A stretch of 64,000 bases of DNA from Monilinia fructicola (GCA_008692225.1 VICG01000001.1:2146001-2210000), one strand, 5' to 3'. Shown: positions 1 through 12,305, counted from the stretch's first letter. Numbers and translations are program-made. The notes: generated by a model from the sequence alone, not told the origin.

Positions 1-533
1 CCCAAGATGTTTATATCTACAAGTCAAACAATGGAGGTTGTAATGTCGGTACCAATGGAGCTTGTTCCACTGCTTCCAATGCCAGCCCCTGGCACATCAA
101 AGCTGGCAAAGGAGCTAGCAGCACCCTTACCCTCCCTTGGGACACCGATGGTCATGGAACATCAATCAAAATTGCCAAAACCTCAAACTGGAAAACCACA
201 CCTTCGATACTTCAATTCGAATATGCCTGGACAACTGGGCAATACGCTGCTCTTTACTGGGACCTCAGTGATCTAGATGGCTCCGGGAGCGGACTAGTGG
301 GAACTCCTTTCATGAATGACAATGTCAAAGTTAGTCCTACTGGCACTGGTAGCGGAACAGGCACTTGCCTGAAGCTGAAATGTCCCGCAGGTGCGCTATG
401 CAAGGATGCATATAACACTCCTGATCAAGAGGCTACCCGTTCCTGCCCGTTGAGCACCGGAACCATGTGGTTGGATTTATGTGAGCCAGCAGGTGGCTTC
501 AATAGCAAAAGGGAAATCGGCTTTGAGGCATAG
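1..533 (+). CDS. Bys1-type secreted protein, 3' part (5' end outside window)
   Basis: The frame beginning at base 3 is open to a TGA ending at 533, giving about 176 residues with no start inside the window. Visible features fit the Bys1/antigenic thaumatin-like family (PF04681): the core pattern ILQFEYAW followed by YWDLSDLDG, then a PF...VSP stretch, then the cysteine-rich tail with LKCPAGALCKDAY and a final LxLC. The family consists of small secreted fungal proteins of unknown biochemical role, first described as yeast-phase-specific in Blastomyces. The signal peptide must lie upstream of the window. Cysteines pair plausibly (GGC...GAC, CLKLKC...LC, SCP...DLC). No intron is needed in the visible part. 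An overlapping 89-codon open frame at 7-276 is a shadow. Family assignment is fairly secure; function is not known. Confidence 0.8.
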   Translation, partial: QDVYIYKSNNGGCNVGTNGACSTASNASPWHIKAGKGASSTLTLPWDTDGHGTSIKIAKTSNWKTTPSILQFEYAWTTGQYAALYWDLSDLDGSGSGLVGTPFMNDNVKVSPTGTGSGTGTCLKLKCPAGALCKDAYNTPDQEATRSCPLSTGTMWLDLCEPAGGFNSKREIGFEA

Positions 534-1484
534 AGGTTGTCAATGACGAGCCGAGGAGGTGTCGGAGAGGGTATGATTAGAATTGCGGTCGTGTTTGGGA
601 GAGGAGAACACTTGCCTGGATGCCGGGGTTCTCTTTTCGTATGTTTATGTTTCTGTTTCAGGTGGGGGTACTGCAGATACTGCAGGTACGATTGTATGAT
701 ACTATGCCGGGGGCTGTTTCGACTTATGTTCGTCCATGTACACTTATATTTAAATACCGCGGGGGCGTTGGGGGAGCAAGGCAAATGATACCCCTTTCTT
801 TGCTTTGGATTGGTCCATTTTATCACGAATATCTTGAAACCCAAATGAAAATGGGAATATATGAATTTATAAACTCTACTAATGCTTTCGTTCAGAACAA
901 ACCCCATCTGAGTTTCCACTTCATCCTAAATTACAACACTACGGTTGATGCCTCTGTGGCGCAGTGCAGGAATGTCAGACGAACCCCTGACTTGAGTTTC
1001 TCACGCGTTGTAATTTTCCAATTGATGATTGATGTTCTTATAAAGAGTTAGTGAAGACCCGCCGTTCAATCAGAATTATGAAGCCTCTAAATGACTTTTT
1101 AAAAGTACTTTCATTTGTAATAATTTCTTGAGACATAAAATGGATATACAGTAATTACAGTATTCTGATATTGGAAGAACTCGGGTAAGTTCTTATCCGA
1201 CTACTCGTTTATGATTGGCCGGAACAGACTTCCAAAGCTCTCCACACAGTACACCTCCCCGATGTCGATGCCGAAGTTCTCTTCCCCAGAAACACATAAC
1301 TGCAATGTATGGGGTAAGTTTTATGGTAGGTTATCAATTTCTTTTCACCTGTATTCTTTCATTGTACTCTCAAAGCTCTCATCTACCTCTTGTGCATGAT
1401 TCAAGTAGAGAACGTTCCAATTGATATCAATTTGACGGAACATCTACCCCTCCATCCCAATATCCCCTCAATCCACCCGTCACA
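534..1484. other. Intergenic region, no gene seen
   Basis: Between the Bys1-type gene and the thiolase. Only short open stretches occur, without domain patterns or coding-like composition. It should contain the thiolase promoter. I looked for the fatty-acid response hexamer CCTCGG in the last 300 bases and did not find it. Confidence 0.5.
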
Positions 1485-2747
1485 ATGTCAACTGGACCTC
1501 TCCGCAGAGGGCTCTCCCAGATCCTCAAAAAAGACCCCTCAGACATTGTGATCCTTTCCTCTCTCCGCACGCCCATAACCCGCTCCTACAAAGGCCAACT
1601 TTCCTCCGCCTATCCCGAACAGCTCCTCCACACTGTCCTCAAAGCCACGCTCTCTGCCAATCCTTCCCTAGACCCCGCTCTCATCGATGATGTGTCCGTC
1701 GGTGTCGTCTTATCCGAACTTGGCGGTTCCAAAGCAGGACGCATGGCCATGAACCACGCCGGCTACGATACCCGGACATCCTTCTACACGACCAACCGCG
1801 CGTGCAGTTCGGGGCTGCAGGCCATTACCAATATTGCGAATTCGATCGCCACGGGCGGCATCAACATCGGGGTGGGAGGAGGAATGGAGAGCATGACGAG
1901 GAACTACGGCTCGAAGGCTATCCCGGTGGATTTGTGGCCGGAGCTCAAGGATGCCGAGAGAGATACTAGGGACTGTATCATGCCGATGGGAATCACAAGT
2001 GAGAATGTAGCGAGTAGGTATGGCGTTGGCCGGGAAGAACAGGATGCGTTGGCGGTGGAGAGTCATCGCCGGGCTGCAGAGGCGCAGGAGAAGGGATGGT
2101 TCGATGCTGAGATCGTACCGGTTACTACGATGTGGCAAGAAACGGGGAAAGGGGGCGTGAAAGTGGGAGAACCCAAGGAAGTTACCGTTACAAAAGACGA
2201 TGGGATCAGAAAGGGTGCAACGATCGAGAGTATGCGAAAGTTAAAACCCGCATTCAAGGAAGATGGTACGTCCACTGCGGGCAACTCGTCGCAGATTTCG
2301 GATGGAGCGGCGGCCACGCTGTTGATGCGTCGTAGTACTGCCACTTCTCTCGGATTGTCTTCTTCTATTATTGGAAAATGGGCTGGTACGGCCGTAGCGG
2401 GATGTAGACCGGATGAAATGGGCATCGGTCCCGCGCTTGCGATTCCAAAGTTGATGGAGCAGGCTGGAATACAAAAGGAAGAGGTAAATGTATGGGAGAT
2501 CAACGAGGCGTTTGCTAGCCAGGCAATCTATTGTTTGAGAGAACTGGGATTGACGGGTGCATATGAGAAGGGTAATGTTAATCCCAAGGGAGGTGCTATT
2601 GCATTGGGACACCCATTGGGAGCCACGGGAGCGAGAATGGTGGCTGGTTTGTTAGCAGAGTTAGGCAGGAGAGAGGAACAGGTGGGAGTGGTCAGTATGT
2701 GTATTGGAACGGGTATGGGGATGGCAGGATTGTTTGTTAGAGAGTAG
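1485..2747 (+). CDS. 3-ketoacyl-CoA thiolase (acetyl-CoA C-acyltransferase)
   Basis: Single-exon gene of 420 codons starting at ATG 1485. It carries every thiolase hallmark: the nucleophilic cysteine in NRACSSGLQA (about residue 109), the GGGMESMT loop, NEAFA (about residue 347), GHPLGATGAR with the catalytic histidine, and the second active-site cysteine in CIGTGMG near the C terminus. The length matches peroxisomal beta-oxidation thiolases, which cleave 3-ketoacyl-CoA to acetyl-CoA plus a shortened acyl-CoA. Oddly, the C terminus (GLFVRE) is not a PTS1 and no good PTS2 nonapeptide is seen in the first 30 residues, although the basic start (LRRG...LKK) is where PTS2 normally sits. It could be a cytosolic, mitochondrial or diverged peroxisomal paralogue. 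It is convergent with RSA4, with 248 bp between stop codons. Confidence 0.92.
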   Translation: MSTGPLRRGLSQILKKDPSDIVILSSLRTPITRSYKGQLSSAYPEQLLHTVLKATLSANPSLDPALIDDVSVGVVLSELGGSKAGRMAMNHAGYDTRTSFYTTNRACSSGLQAITNIANSIATGGINIGVGGGMESMTRNYGSKAIPVDLWPELKDAERDTRDCIMPMGITSENVASRYGVGREEQDALAVESHRRAAEAQEKGWFDAEIVPVTTMWQETGKGGVKVGEPKEVTVTKDDGIRKGATIESMRKLKPAFKEDGTSTAGNSSQISDGAAATLLMRRSTATSLGLSSSIIGKWAGTAVAGCRPDEMGIGPALAIPKLMEQAGIQKEEVNVWEINEAFASQAIYCLRELGLTGAYEKGNVNPKGGAIALGHPLGATGARMVAGLLAELGRREEQVGVVSMCIGTGMGMAGLFVRE

Positions 2748-2995
2748 ATAGTGGATTGCATGAAAACTGGAAAGCTTTGTATATTTATGGCCTGGCGATA
2801 AAAAAATCATATAAGTAGGTCGGTATGGGGCAGTCAGAAATCTTTTTTCAGACATAAAGCTTCCTCAAAATCCCAATAACGGATCGTTTGAGATGTGAGA
2901 CTTGAGAGATTCAAAAAAAATGACTTGAGCGATTCAAATTACTTGAGAGATCGAGATTCCTTGAACGATTGAATTTCTTAAAAATGTTGATAAAT

Positions 2996-4698
2996 CTAAT
3001 GTCGCCAAATGCGCACAGCTTTATCTTTCCCGCCACTTCCCACCTTTTGTCCATCAGGACTCCAATCTACGGCATATACCTCGTCTTTGTGACCTGGGAG
3101 ATCTACGATTATGTTAGTTGACATGTAGCTTCATTTGAGGGATTTGATTTGCTGAAGGTTCAACTTATTTGGGGTCTATATAACATACCTTCGGCTAACT
3201 TGTGTGTTCTCATATCCCATACTTTGAGCGTAGTATCTTTACTACCAGTCACTAACAGTCTCGAATCGGGACTAAAAGCACACTGATAAACAGGAGCTAC
3301 ATGGCCTCTCAAGGTGTTTATGAATTTTCCATCGCGGGCGTTCCAAATTTTGGTATGGTTGTCAAAGCCTGAAGATGCGATGGTGAGCCCATCTGGAGAG
3401 AACGTTACGTGGTTGACTTGTTTTTGATGGCCTAGCATTCGTGCTATGGGTTTGGTCTGCTTGGAAGGTTCCCAGAGATACATAGTAAAGTCATCGCTGG
3501 CTGAGACAAGTCGTTCAACGATTTCACCTTGAATTTTGGAAGCTTTGAGGAAGCGTTCATTGGCCTTTTTGACCTTTTCTTCGTCTGTTGCGGGGATCTT
3601 GCCAGTATGGTCGTGATAGGCGGTTCGCATGACGAAGTCTGTAGATAGTGCGAGATGATTGACCCAGTGCGCGTGAGCATTAAGGGAGTGAGCTAGGGTT
3701 CCGTCTTTCGCATTCCATACTTTGACAGTTTTGTCTTGAGATGCAGTATATATGAATCCAGTTCCTCCCCATTTAACACATGATACTGAGCCCTTATGTC
3801 CACTTAAAACCAATTCGATTTTTTGTTGATTAGTCGACCATATTCTGACAGTAGCATCTTTCGAGGACGAAGCCAGTCTAGGCTCTCCTGGTTTCTGAAC
3901 ATGATACGGTTCCCAAGCCAGACTCGTAACCCATTTCGAATGGCCCTTCATCGGGTTACCTAATTGCTTTCCAGTCTTAGGATCCCACATTCTCACGGTG
4001 TTGTCCATGCTTCCCGTTGCAATTCTGGACTCGTCCGGTGACCAACTGACAGCCAAGACCCAACTTGTATGACCCTTCAATGTATGCACCGGAGTTCCTG
4101 TGTCACAATCCCATATGCGCGCAGTGTTATCTCCACTGCCACTAACCATTCTGGAGGAAGATCTTGGGGAAAACTGGGTAGCTAGAATAGCCTCGCCATG
4201 ACCGGGTATCGTAGAAGCACATCTCGAAACTGCCTGAACTCTGAACACTGCCTGTGGTGCTGCTGAAATATTCTGGACCTCTTCCGTACTTATCAGTTTT
4301 GGTAGTATTAAGGTTTTGTAGATATTCGTTGGGTATGCAGTGGTGATCTTTTCTGAAGACTTTTTGTCAGGAACAGGTAAGGTAAAGCGATATGGGATAT
4401 ATTCGGATGAGTCCTTAAGTAGGTATTAGCTTTCAAATCTTGCGGAATTTCTATTGCAAAGTAGATTTACATGACCCATCAAAGTATTTAACAATAGCTC
4501 TAAATTTTTTGGATCTGCATCTGCGACAGGTACGAGAACTGGGCCATTGCCAATAGGAAGGCCAGTAGTTTCGTCAAAAAATTGTATCCGCAGACTTCCA
4601 GCATCACTGGGTATTTCCTCAATGTCTTGCTGTTCTCTTGCTCTTGCTAATGCATCGGTTCTCTGCCTTTTGCTGGGGGGTGGAAGAACAGTCGCCAT
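2996..4698 (-). CDS. RSA4: Ribosome assembly protein RSA4 / Notchless (NLE1)
   Basis: Three exons on the minus strand: 4698-4471, 4413-3189 and 3102-2996, with introns of 57 and 86 bp, giving 519 residues, the usual family size. Residues about 30-110 form the NLE (MIDAS-interacting) domain, including LRIQFFDETTG and LLLNTLMGH. Eight WD40 repeats follow, seen as GSGDNTARIWD, GSMDNTVRMWD, SSSKDATVRIW, ASQDKTVKVW, SASDDFTMYLWE, SSGFDNHTKIW, TGSKDTTLKVWD and a final GKDKAVRIWRH. Rsa4 binds the MIDAS domain of the AAA protein Rea1/Mdn1 and drives its remodelling of pre-60S particles in the nucleus. The start at 4698 gives MATVLPPPSKRQRTD, a typical basic N terminus. Both introns restore phase exactly. 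It is divergent from MSH4. Confidence 0.95.
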
Positions 4699-5379
4699 GA
4701 CGAGATGGAATAATTCTTTATGGACGAAGACTTCAACGATGAGGAGGAAGGAGAGCCTCAGACTATAAACGTCGATGTACTTATTTGAAGAGGATTGGCA
4801 AAAGATGAAGAAGTTTGCAAGAGTTGTCGTTTCAGAAACTTACTTTTAACACTTGAAAGAGATCTTTTGCGAGGGGCCTTTTTGGAATTTATATCAGGTC
4901 AGGGATTGTTACATCTATTTTTTGGTGACATTATTAATTGCTTGGCACATATTTTTGAATTTTTCTATGGGTTATCGAAAATCGATAAACCAATCATCGA
5001 AGAGAATTCGATAAGAAAGCTCTTATGTCACGTGTAGATTGGTAGCATGCCACATGCTGATCAGTGAGTGCATCCATTTCCCCGCAATTTCCGCATCTAC
5101 ATTTATATATCCAATCCAGCCTTGGAAATCTCAAGATCCCCGGGCCCCTCCCACATTGCTGGATTCCTTCAAATGAGAAGCAGAATCTCCATACAATCTC
5201 TATCTCCATCTCCGTTTCCTGTTCATATCAATCAATTGACTCCTACTAATATGATAGGGGATAGTCAAATAAATGGATAGGGTTTGAGCAACAGTTTGTT
5301 GATTTGATACACGAACTAACACTTTAGTCATTAACCTACCATCCTCCCTGCAGCTGTTAATATATGCTTGTTAGTGAGA
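4699..5379. promoter_or_regulatory. Divergent RSA4/MSH4 intergenic promoter region
   Basis: 681 bp between the start codons of RSA4 (-) and MSH4 (+). A palindromic CACGTG E-box lies at 5029-5034 and AT-rich stretches lie at 4890-5010. I saw no meiosis-specific URS1-like element (TCGGCGGCT). No further gene is evident; small open frames at 5064-5280 have no recognisable features. Confidence 0.35.
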
Positions 5380-8300
5380 ATGGCATCACTGTCGAGACCC
5401 TCAACTTCCTCCAGCGCCACCTCTATATCATATCAGTCTGGTTTCACCAATTCTAATTCTTATTCATTGCCTCCACTTGGCCGCCGCTCAAGTACTGCTC
5501 GCCCGAATACAACTCGTCTCAGCACTGGACGTAGGTCACGAGCAAGTTCCATTATTGGAGGAGGTGAATCTCAGCAAATTATCTGTGCAATTAGTGAAGG
5601 TCGTGGAGTATCCCCAACTATTGGGTTAGCATTTGTCAATATCTCAACTGGCGAAGCAGTCCTCAGTCAGATTTGCGATAATCAATTCTACGTCAAAACT
5701 CTCCATAAGTTAGAGGTGTTCGAACCTACTCAGATCTTGATTGTATCTAATTCTGGGCCTCCACACCCTAAGTCTAAGATGTACCAAGTTGTGGAAGAAA
5801 ATATATTAGGAGCTAGGATCATCACAGTGGATCGTCGTTATTGGTCCGAAACGTCTGGTATAGAATACATCCAACAGCTAGCGTTCAAGGAAGATCTCGA
5901 GGCCATTAAGGTTGCTATAGGAGGTAACTACTTTTCAGTTTGCTGCTTTTCGGCGGTAAGTTCCTACAGCAACCCCTTCTTCTGTGACATTTTCTAACGC
6001 ATAACATAGGCTTTGAAATACATTGACATGAGCCTATCCCTTACTTTTGCATTTCATTCTCTTAGAGTCAAGTACCAGCCCTCAGAGGATTCCATGATGA
6101 TAGATCTTGCGACCATCCAATCACTTGAACTGATTCAGAATCTACAGAACGCCAAGTCAAAAGATTGTTTATTTGGACTCATGAACGAAACGCTGACACC
6201 AATGGGATCTCGACTCTTGAGAAGCAATATCTTGCAGCCTTCTACTCAACCAGCTCTACTAGCTGCTCGCTATGATGCATTGGCTGAGTTGTCAGAAAAT
6301 GAGGACATGTTTTTACAGACTAGACAAGGTTAGTCGAATGCCCATCTTACTGTTGTATTCTTTCGTGGCTGCAAGATTGATATTACCTACCATCTCCAAA
6401 CTTAACTCAGTTTTACTCCTGAACTTAATTGTTTTCTAACTAAGTTGTAGCCCTGAAGTCGATTCCTGATATTGAAAAGTTGCTTTCTTGTGTACGTGGT
6501 CGAGTCCATTTCTTCACCCTATCTTCCCCTGACATTTCATAGCTTATAGTCATCCCAACTATCCCAGGTATTTGGAACTCAGAGCAAGATATTAACAATA
6601 TTTTGATGCTGAAATCCTTTGCGCAATCTATTGGCCCTGTCTTTGGAAGCCTGTCAGGCGCTCGATCAGAGCTATTGGTTCAAATACGCAGTAATTGTCG
6701 CATTGGAGTTGTCGACTCCACATTGCAACTTATTAACGAGGTTATTAATGAGGATGTTACGTATCAGATGACTCCTCTAGACTTACGAAACCAGCGAACA
6801 TATGCAGTAAAAGCAGGGGTTAGTGGCTTCTTAGATGTAGCACGTCAAACTTTCAAAGAGGCAACTGAAGACGTACATCAGCATGTAACTGAAATCCATC
6901 GTATCCTTTCCTACCTTCTCCTGGTTCATTTTCAGTCTTACTGATAGTGGTGGTAGAGAAATATGAGATGCAAGGCGAAACTAAATTTGATAATCTCCGG
7001 CGATACTATCTTCGGTTTTCCGAAAATGAATTCGATGGTCGAAGCATACCGGATGTACTCATCAACCGCTTTCGCCGAAAGGGGTATATCGAATGTCAAA
7101 CTTTGGATTTAGTAAAGCTCAATCAGAAAATCGAAGACTCCCACATTGAAGTTATTTTAGGGAGCGACAAAACTATTCAGGGACTCCTCGAAAGAGTGCG
7201 AAGCGAAATCCCCAGTCTCTTCAGGGTTTGCGAGAGTATCGCTATGCTTGATATGATCGCATCCTTTGGACAACTAGTGACGAGCCAGGATTCTTATGTT
7301 AGACCGGAGATTACTAATTGTATTGCCATCAAGTCTGGCCGCCATCCAATTCGAGACAAGGCTAGTATGATTCAATGGGTATAGACTATATATATACTAA
7401 TACCCACTTCCTTAGATACCATCACAAAAGTTTGTACCCAATGATTATTATGCAACGCAGCAATCTCGTTTCCAAGTTATTACGGGGTGCAATATGAGCG
7501 GTAAAAGTACGTATATACGAGGAGTTGCTCTTATGAGCGTGATGGCGCAAGTTGGCTGTTTTGTACCGGCAAGCTATGCCTCATTTCCAATGATTCATCA
7601 ACTTTTTGCTCGCGTATCAATGGACGATAGCATCGAAGCAAACGTTTCTACTTTTGCATCGGAAATGAGAGAAACTGCCTTCATACTCAGGTTTTCTTCC
7701 CGTTACTTTTCCATACCCTCTATATTTCATGTTTTACTGACAAGCTATTATAGAAATATTGATGAGAAAAGTCTTGCCATTATTGACGAACTTGGTCGTG
7801 GTACTAGTACAAGGGACGGTCTAGCAATTGCTGTAAGCATCGCGGAAGCATTGGCAGAGAGCCGAGCGCTCATCTGGTTCGCTACCCATTTCAAGGAGCT
7901 TGGTTCGTACTGACCCTAGATTTCAGATAAGTAGTCCTGCTAACGTGAAGCAGCCCAAGTTATGTCTGGGCGCCCTGGCGTTGAGGTCTATCATTTATCA
8001 GTTGACATGAGCGATCTCAACACAATGAGGATGCTCTATCAAATTGGTCAGGGTTGTGTCAAGGAACAGCACTATGGTCTTGCTCTAGCACGCGTGGTCG
8101 ATCTTCCTCCCAAGATACTCGCGGTGGCCGAGAAAGTCTCAGAAAGTCTCATTGCTCAAACCGCTGCAAAGCGGATGTCTTCCCGGGCCTCTGCGACTAA
8201 CAAAAGAAGGAAACTTCTTCGTGGCTTGAAAGAGCATCTTGAGCAGCTTCGCGATAGCCCCATGGATAACCAGACTTTATTAGAGTGGGTTAAAAGGGTG

Positions 8301-8456
8301 CGACAAGAATTCATAAATCGCATGGAAAGCATTGAAAATGAAAAGGGAGACATCGATTCAGATCCCTCAGAGGATGGGCGCACAGATGAGGCAAATGATA
8401 GTCTTTTCAGTGAAGAATCTAGAAGTGAAGAGACATTAACAAGCGATGGTACTTGA
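5380..8456 (+). CDS. MSH4: Meiotic MutS homologue MSH4
   Basis: Eight exons inferred: 5380-5955, 6010-6328, 6451-6491, 6543-6900, 6948-7378, 7416-7690, 7754-7902 and 7954-8456, totalling 883 codons, all phase-consistent. A serine-rich N terminus is followed by MutS core domains II-III and the ATPase domain. Walker A is GCNMSGKST, Walker B is LAIIDELGRGTSTRDG, the signature segment is MDDSIEANVSTFASEMRET, and the ATP-site histidine is in WFATHFKEL. MSH4 pairs with MSH5 as a sliding clamp that stabilises Holliday junctions and promotes crossovers in meiosis; it does not repair mismatches, and the N-terminal mismatch-binding domain I is absent here, as expected for MSH4. The ATG at 5380 is the first in-frame ATG. 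The intron at 7691-7753 is a multiple of three, so reading through would not stop translation; splicing gives the conserved ILRNIDEKS junction. The acceptor at 6947 is the least certain. Confidence 0.93.
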
Positions 8457-9468
8457 GATGCCCAGATCACATTTTTCTTCACTTGACGAACTACTAAATA
8501 TGTATGTATAGCTTGGAACACAAACAAATCGTGCAATGATGGCTCAATCAAAAATTTCTGGCGGATATTCATCAAGGCCGGTAACGGGAGCTGAAGTAAT
8601 AAGCAATGCATCAAGAGTCACTAATAGAGCCTGGGCAGTGAAACATGGTCTTCTTATGGTTATGGTGGTCAAGCGTTGTGTCTGCGTGGAGCTAATATAG
8701 TGATACAATAGCGAAAATGCAGACATATTAATTAATGTCTCCGTACTTACGATATCATCTTTCAGTTTCGTCTGTTCATATCAATTCACAAAGTGGTGGT
8801 GACGATAAAATTTCATCTCGCTTCCACGAAAAAGGACGAAAATCTTCTGCGGCCCGATATCTTTAGAAGTAGAAACCATGCGCATAATAACTTGGGGAGA
8901 ATCTAGATAGAAGTTCTTGTATAACCAGGGGGAGTCATATCTATTGAAAAGGAGATGTCATAAGTCGGCATTTTTGCAAGACCGCAATGTTAGTGCGCAT
9001 GGGACGGTGTGACCGAGTGGAATGGAATTCCCGACAAGAGCCAATTGGTGCCATGAAAAGATCTCGGGTTCCCATTCCAGCAAGTGCTTTCGGTGCACAG
9101 CATGGATTTCTCCCCGGTGAAAGAAAACATACTTCACTTGTCATAGTTTCACTAATCCAATCACAATTCCGCGACCTAGAAAGGACATGCGACCAACCGC
9201 GGGCATGACAATACTCAGAGGTGATAATACATGCATTATTGACGTAGACAGAGATAGTGGGAGGCAAAAGAAACCATCTTCCAATGCTGATAAGAATGCT
9301 TCGACTAGCGATCTTAATATAAAGCCTCCGAGTATCTCAAAACTTCTTATGCACTGTAATATATTCGAAAGTATCAGTAGTAATCAACTTTGCATTGCTT
9401 ATCGACTATAAATATCAATATACAGTGGACAAAAGTTGCACACTGGACGCACTTACAGACTGGAAAGC
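8457..9468. other. Intergenic region, no gene seen
   Basis: 1 kb of non-coding DNA between MSH4 and the FAD monooxygenase. Short open frames on both strands at 8941-9411 lack domain patterns. The promoter of the monooxygenase should lie in the last few hundred bases. Confidence 0.5.
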
Positions 9469-10888
9469 ATGAGTCCGGCAATGAAGGTGTTAATAATAGG
9501 GGCCGGTAGATTTTCCGTCAGGTTAACCTACTCGCCCTAGCTAACACAAACAGGTACTACCGGCCTCTTGGTAGCTCAAGGGTTGAAGAAAGCAGGCATA
9601 TATTTCGAGGTATTCGAGCGAGCAACCTCAGCCAACTCGACAAATCGTGCTCGCGACTGGTCGATGGCCTTACATTGGGGCTCACAACATCTTAGTTCCT
9701 GTCTCCCGGATGAAATCTTTGAGAGCATCAGATCTCTTGATTGCGACCCATATTATGAAGAAGAATACGGCATCATGCCGTCTTTGTCATTCCATGATGC
9801 GCAGAGTGGAGAGACATTACTGAACATCCCGTCTGAGGGCATCCGACGTGTGAGCAGGAAAAAAATGAGAAACCTGTTCTCCACAGGCCTAAATATACAA
9901 TACAACAAGAGGCTCACTTCATTCACAGCCTCGGATACAACTGTGACAGTGAAATTCGAGGATGGAACATCAACAAGCGGAACCCATCTTGTAGGGGCAG
10001 ATGGGGCGAAGTCCTTACTTCGTACCAGTCTACTCGGAGACGCCGCCGCCCTTACACCTATGCCATACACCATGTACAATTTCAAGACGAACTTTACAGC
10101 TGAGCAGGCTCGTTATCTTAAGGAGACTTCCACTTTTCATCCCATCATGAATTTTGGTACCAATAAAGAGCTTAGAATTTTCTCCATGATATCGATTCTG
10201 GATGTCGTGGACAGAAAAAAGCCCGAGACTTGGATATTCCAGCTGTTGTGGAGTGTTTTTGAGGAAGATCCAAAACATCAAGAAAAGGTAGCTACCATGA
10301 GCAATGAGGAGAAACTGGTATTTCTTCAGAGCAACGCAGACCTTTGGGCTGATCCCTGGAAAAGCGCCCTCAAATGGGTGTCAAAAGGGACCGAAGTAAG
10401 TTTGGCACTTTTGCTTCCCAGGAAACTTCTAAGTGAGCTGATAATGATGAACTTCTAGATTCCTGCGGATGCCTGTATGTTATGGAAGGACCCCGTTCCA
10501 TGGGACAACCATCAGGGCCGTGTAACTCTAGCTGGTGATGCGGCTCATGCAATGCCACCTCGTAAATATTCAATCTCGCCACTATCTATCGAAGCTCCTT
10601 GCTGATATTCGTTCTCTAGATCGTGGCCAAGGCCTCAACAACGCCATCCAAGATGCTGCGAATTATATCGAAGCCATCAAAAAGATCAGTGAGGGGATAA
10701 GCTCTGCTGCGGCAGCCATTTCCGCCTACGATGCCGAAGTACTCGAGCGGGGAAAGAGAGAGATACACATATCGGCCGCTTCATCCGTAGCAACGCATGA
10801 TTTGAATAGATTCACGCAGGGTCCTATGTTTAAAATGGGTTTCAGACAGTCAAAGGCAGCGGATGTGATACCTGCGGTCTCTTGTTAA
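9469..10888 (+). CDS. Class A FAD-dependent monooxygenase (PF01494-type)
   Basis: Four exons: 9469-9505, 9554-10395, 10459-10561 and 10620-10888, giving 416 residues. The split first exon rebuilds the Rossmann FAD motif VLIIGAGTTG at the N terminus, which supports the ATG at 9469 and the 48-bp intron. The second FAD/NAD motif LVGADGAKS (the DG motif) lies at about residue 155, and the GD motif RVTLAGDAAHAMPP followed by HRGQGLNNAIQDA lies at about residues 310-335. This is the para-hydroxybenzoate hydroxylase-like group that hydroxylates or epoxidises small aromatic or polyketide substrates with NAD(P)H, common in fungal secondary metabolism. No membrane segment is visible. It is the first of five redox or transport genes between 9.5 and 25 kb. 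Substrate unknown. Confidence 0.88.
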
Positions 10889-11946
10889 GGTATTAATTAG
10901 GCTAGGGATATTGAATTGGTTGGTATCTGGCCATGGGTAACCTACTGACAAGAATAAACTTCTTCACATGATTAGATGTATTCAGCCATGAATTCGGACT
11001 TGTTGGTATTAGGTAAACGTAGGTAGGTACTGTAGGTAGTTTTGTGTACATAGATTACTGAACCAGGTAGTGGAAACGTTATGGAGCAAACGCTTGATGA
11101 TGATACTTCATAGTGTAGGAATAATATAGAACTAACCTTGGAACTAAGGTTACCAATCACTTTATTATTAGATGCAAACCAAATTCTGACGTTGCGAGGT
11201 AACAAACAGGGTTGTCAACCCAAGAGATTCTATTGGTAATTCAATCTTAGACCCAGTACAGTAGCGAAGGCAATTCTAATTCTCATTCTAATTCTCATTC
11301 TAATCCTCTGCATAGTGCATACTGTACTGGAATTCTTCCCGAAAACATTTGCCTTGTGAATCCTCGTACGACATCCGAAAGTTGACAAGAAACAAAAAGA
11401 CCATTTATCCGAACAATCGAACAATCTAGTGACTTGTTCTCCCCATTTTGTCATCATATGTGCCGATCCAAAAATTACGGGGGCGATCGGTTGCCCCCGC
11501 TCACATCATGAATGGCGTGTTCTGTCATTATGTCGTATGACCCCGGCGTCACAATTGAGTTTGGTGAGAAATCCTGCCAATATACCAAACAATTACTTGA
11601 ATTGAGGGAATGGACGAATGATGCATACATGCATACCTAGGTACATACCTACATATCTACATACCTACACGCGCACACACATACAAATATATATATATAT
11701 ATAATGGATTGTAAATTGGAATATGATGGAACCTTGATATATATATATATACATACATACATACATACATACATATACTGCATATAACTTGATATAAGAT
11801 AACATTAGCAATAAGAAACCATTAATTATCATTAAATCCTCATCATCAAACATCAAAACATCAAAACATCCGAACATCCAAATCTTCGAGAACTCTCACC
11901 ACTGTACCACTCGTCACCAAAAACACAATTCGACAATCCCTTGAAA
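10889..11946. other. Intergenic region with simple repeats
   Basis: No gene seen. It holds an imperfect 12-mer repeat (TCTAATTCTCAT) at 11275-11306, a CATACATACCTA-type low-complexity stretch at 11620-11680 containing one TACCTAGGTA palindrome (11634-11643), and (TA)n/(TACA)n microsatellites at 11683-11776. Confidence 0.6.
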
Positions 11947-12305
11947 ATGTCAATGATGGCCAAGCGCGAAGCAATAGTCATGACGGTCGCCGCAGTCGGT
12001 GGTCTCATTGGGGCCAACGCACTTTTCAAACCATCTCCTCACCACAGCATCAAGGCCGGCATGGATAGCCAATTGCATTCATACAATGCTCATACAAAGC
12101 CGCATGTCGAACAAGATCCTAGGTATGCACTCCAATTCCGTGACTTTGTACTGGTGCGTTACATACCACGCCGTTGGCTCTCAGAGAGGACGACACTGAC
12201 GGGGGCGATAGGGATACGATTTTTGATCGCACGGCATTGATGGAGAAGGTGAAGGATTCGAAGCCGTGGAACAAGACGTATGCAGAGAAGGAAAGACACA
12301 GATAG
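11947..12305 (+). CDS. Small single-pass membrane protein, unknown function
   Basis: Two exons, 11947-12122 and 12185-12305, encode 98 residues. The donor GTATGC and acceptor CTCAG are phase-consistent across the 62-bp intron. Residues about 9-27 (IVMTVAAVGGLIGANALF) form one hydrophobic helix after a short basic N terminus. The rest is hydrophilic: QLHSYNAHTKPHVEQDPR, an acidic patch DDTDGGDRD and a charged tail ending YAEKERHR. That shape fits a small N-anchored inner-membrane or ER protein, but I do not recognise a family. The start is the first ATG of the frame; two more follow within four codons. Codon use looks coding in both exons. Confidence 0.55.
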
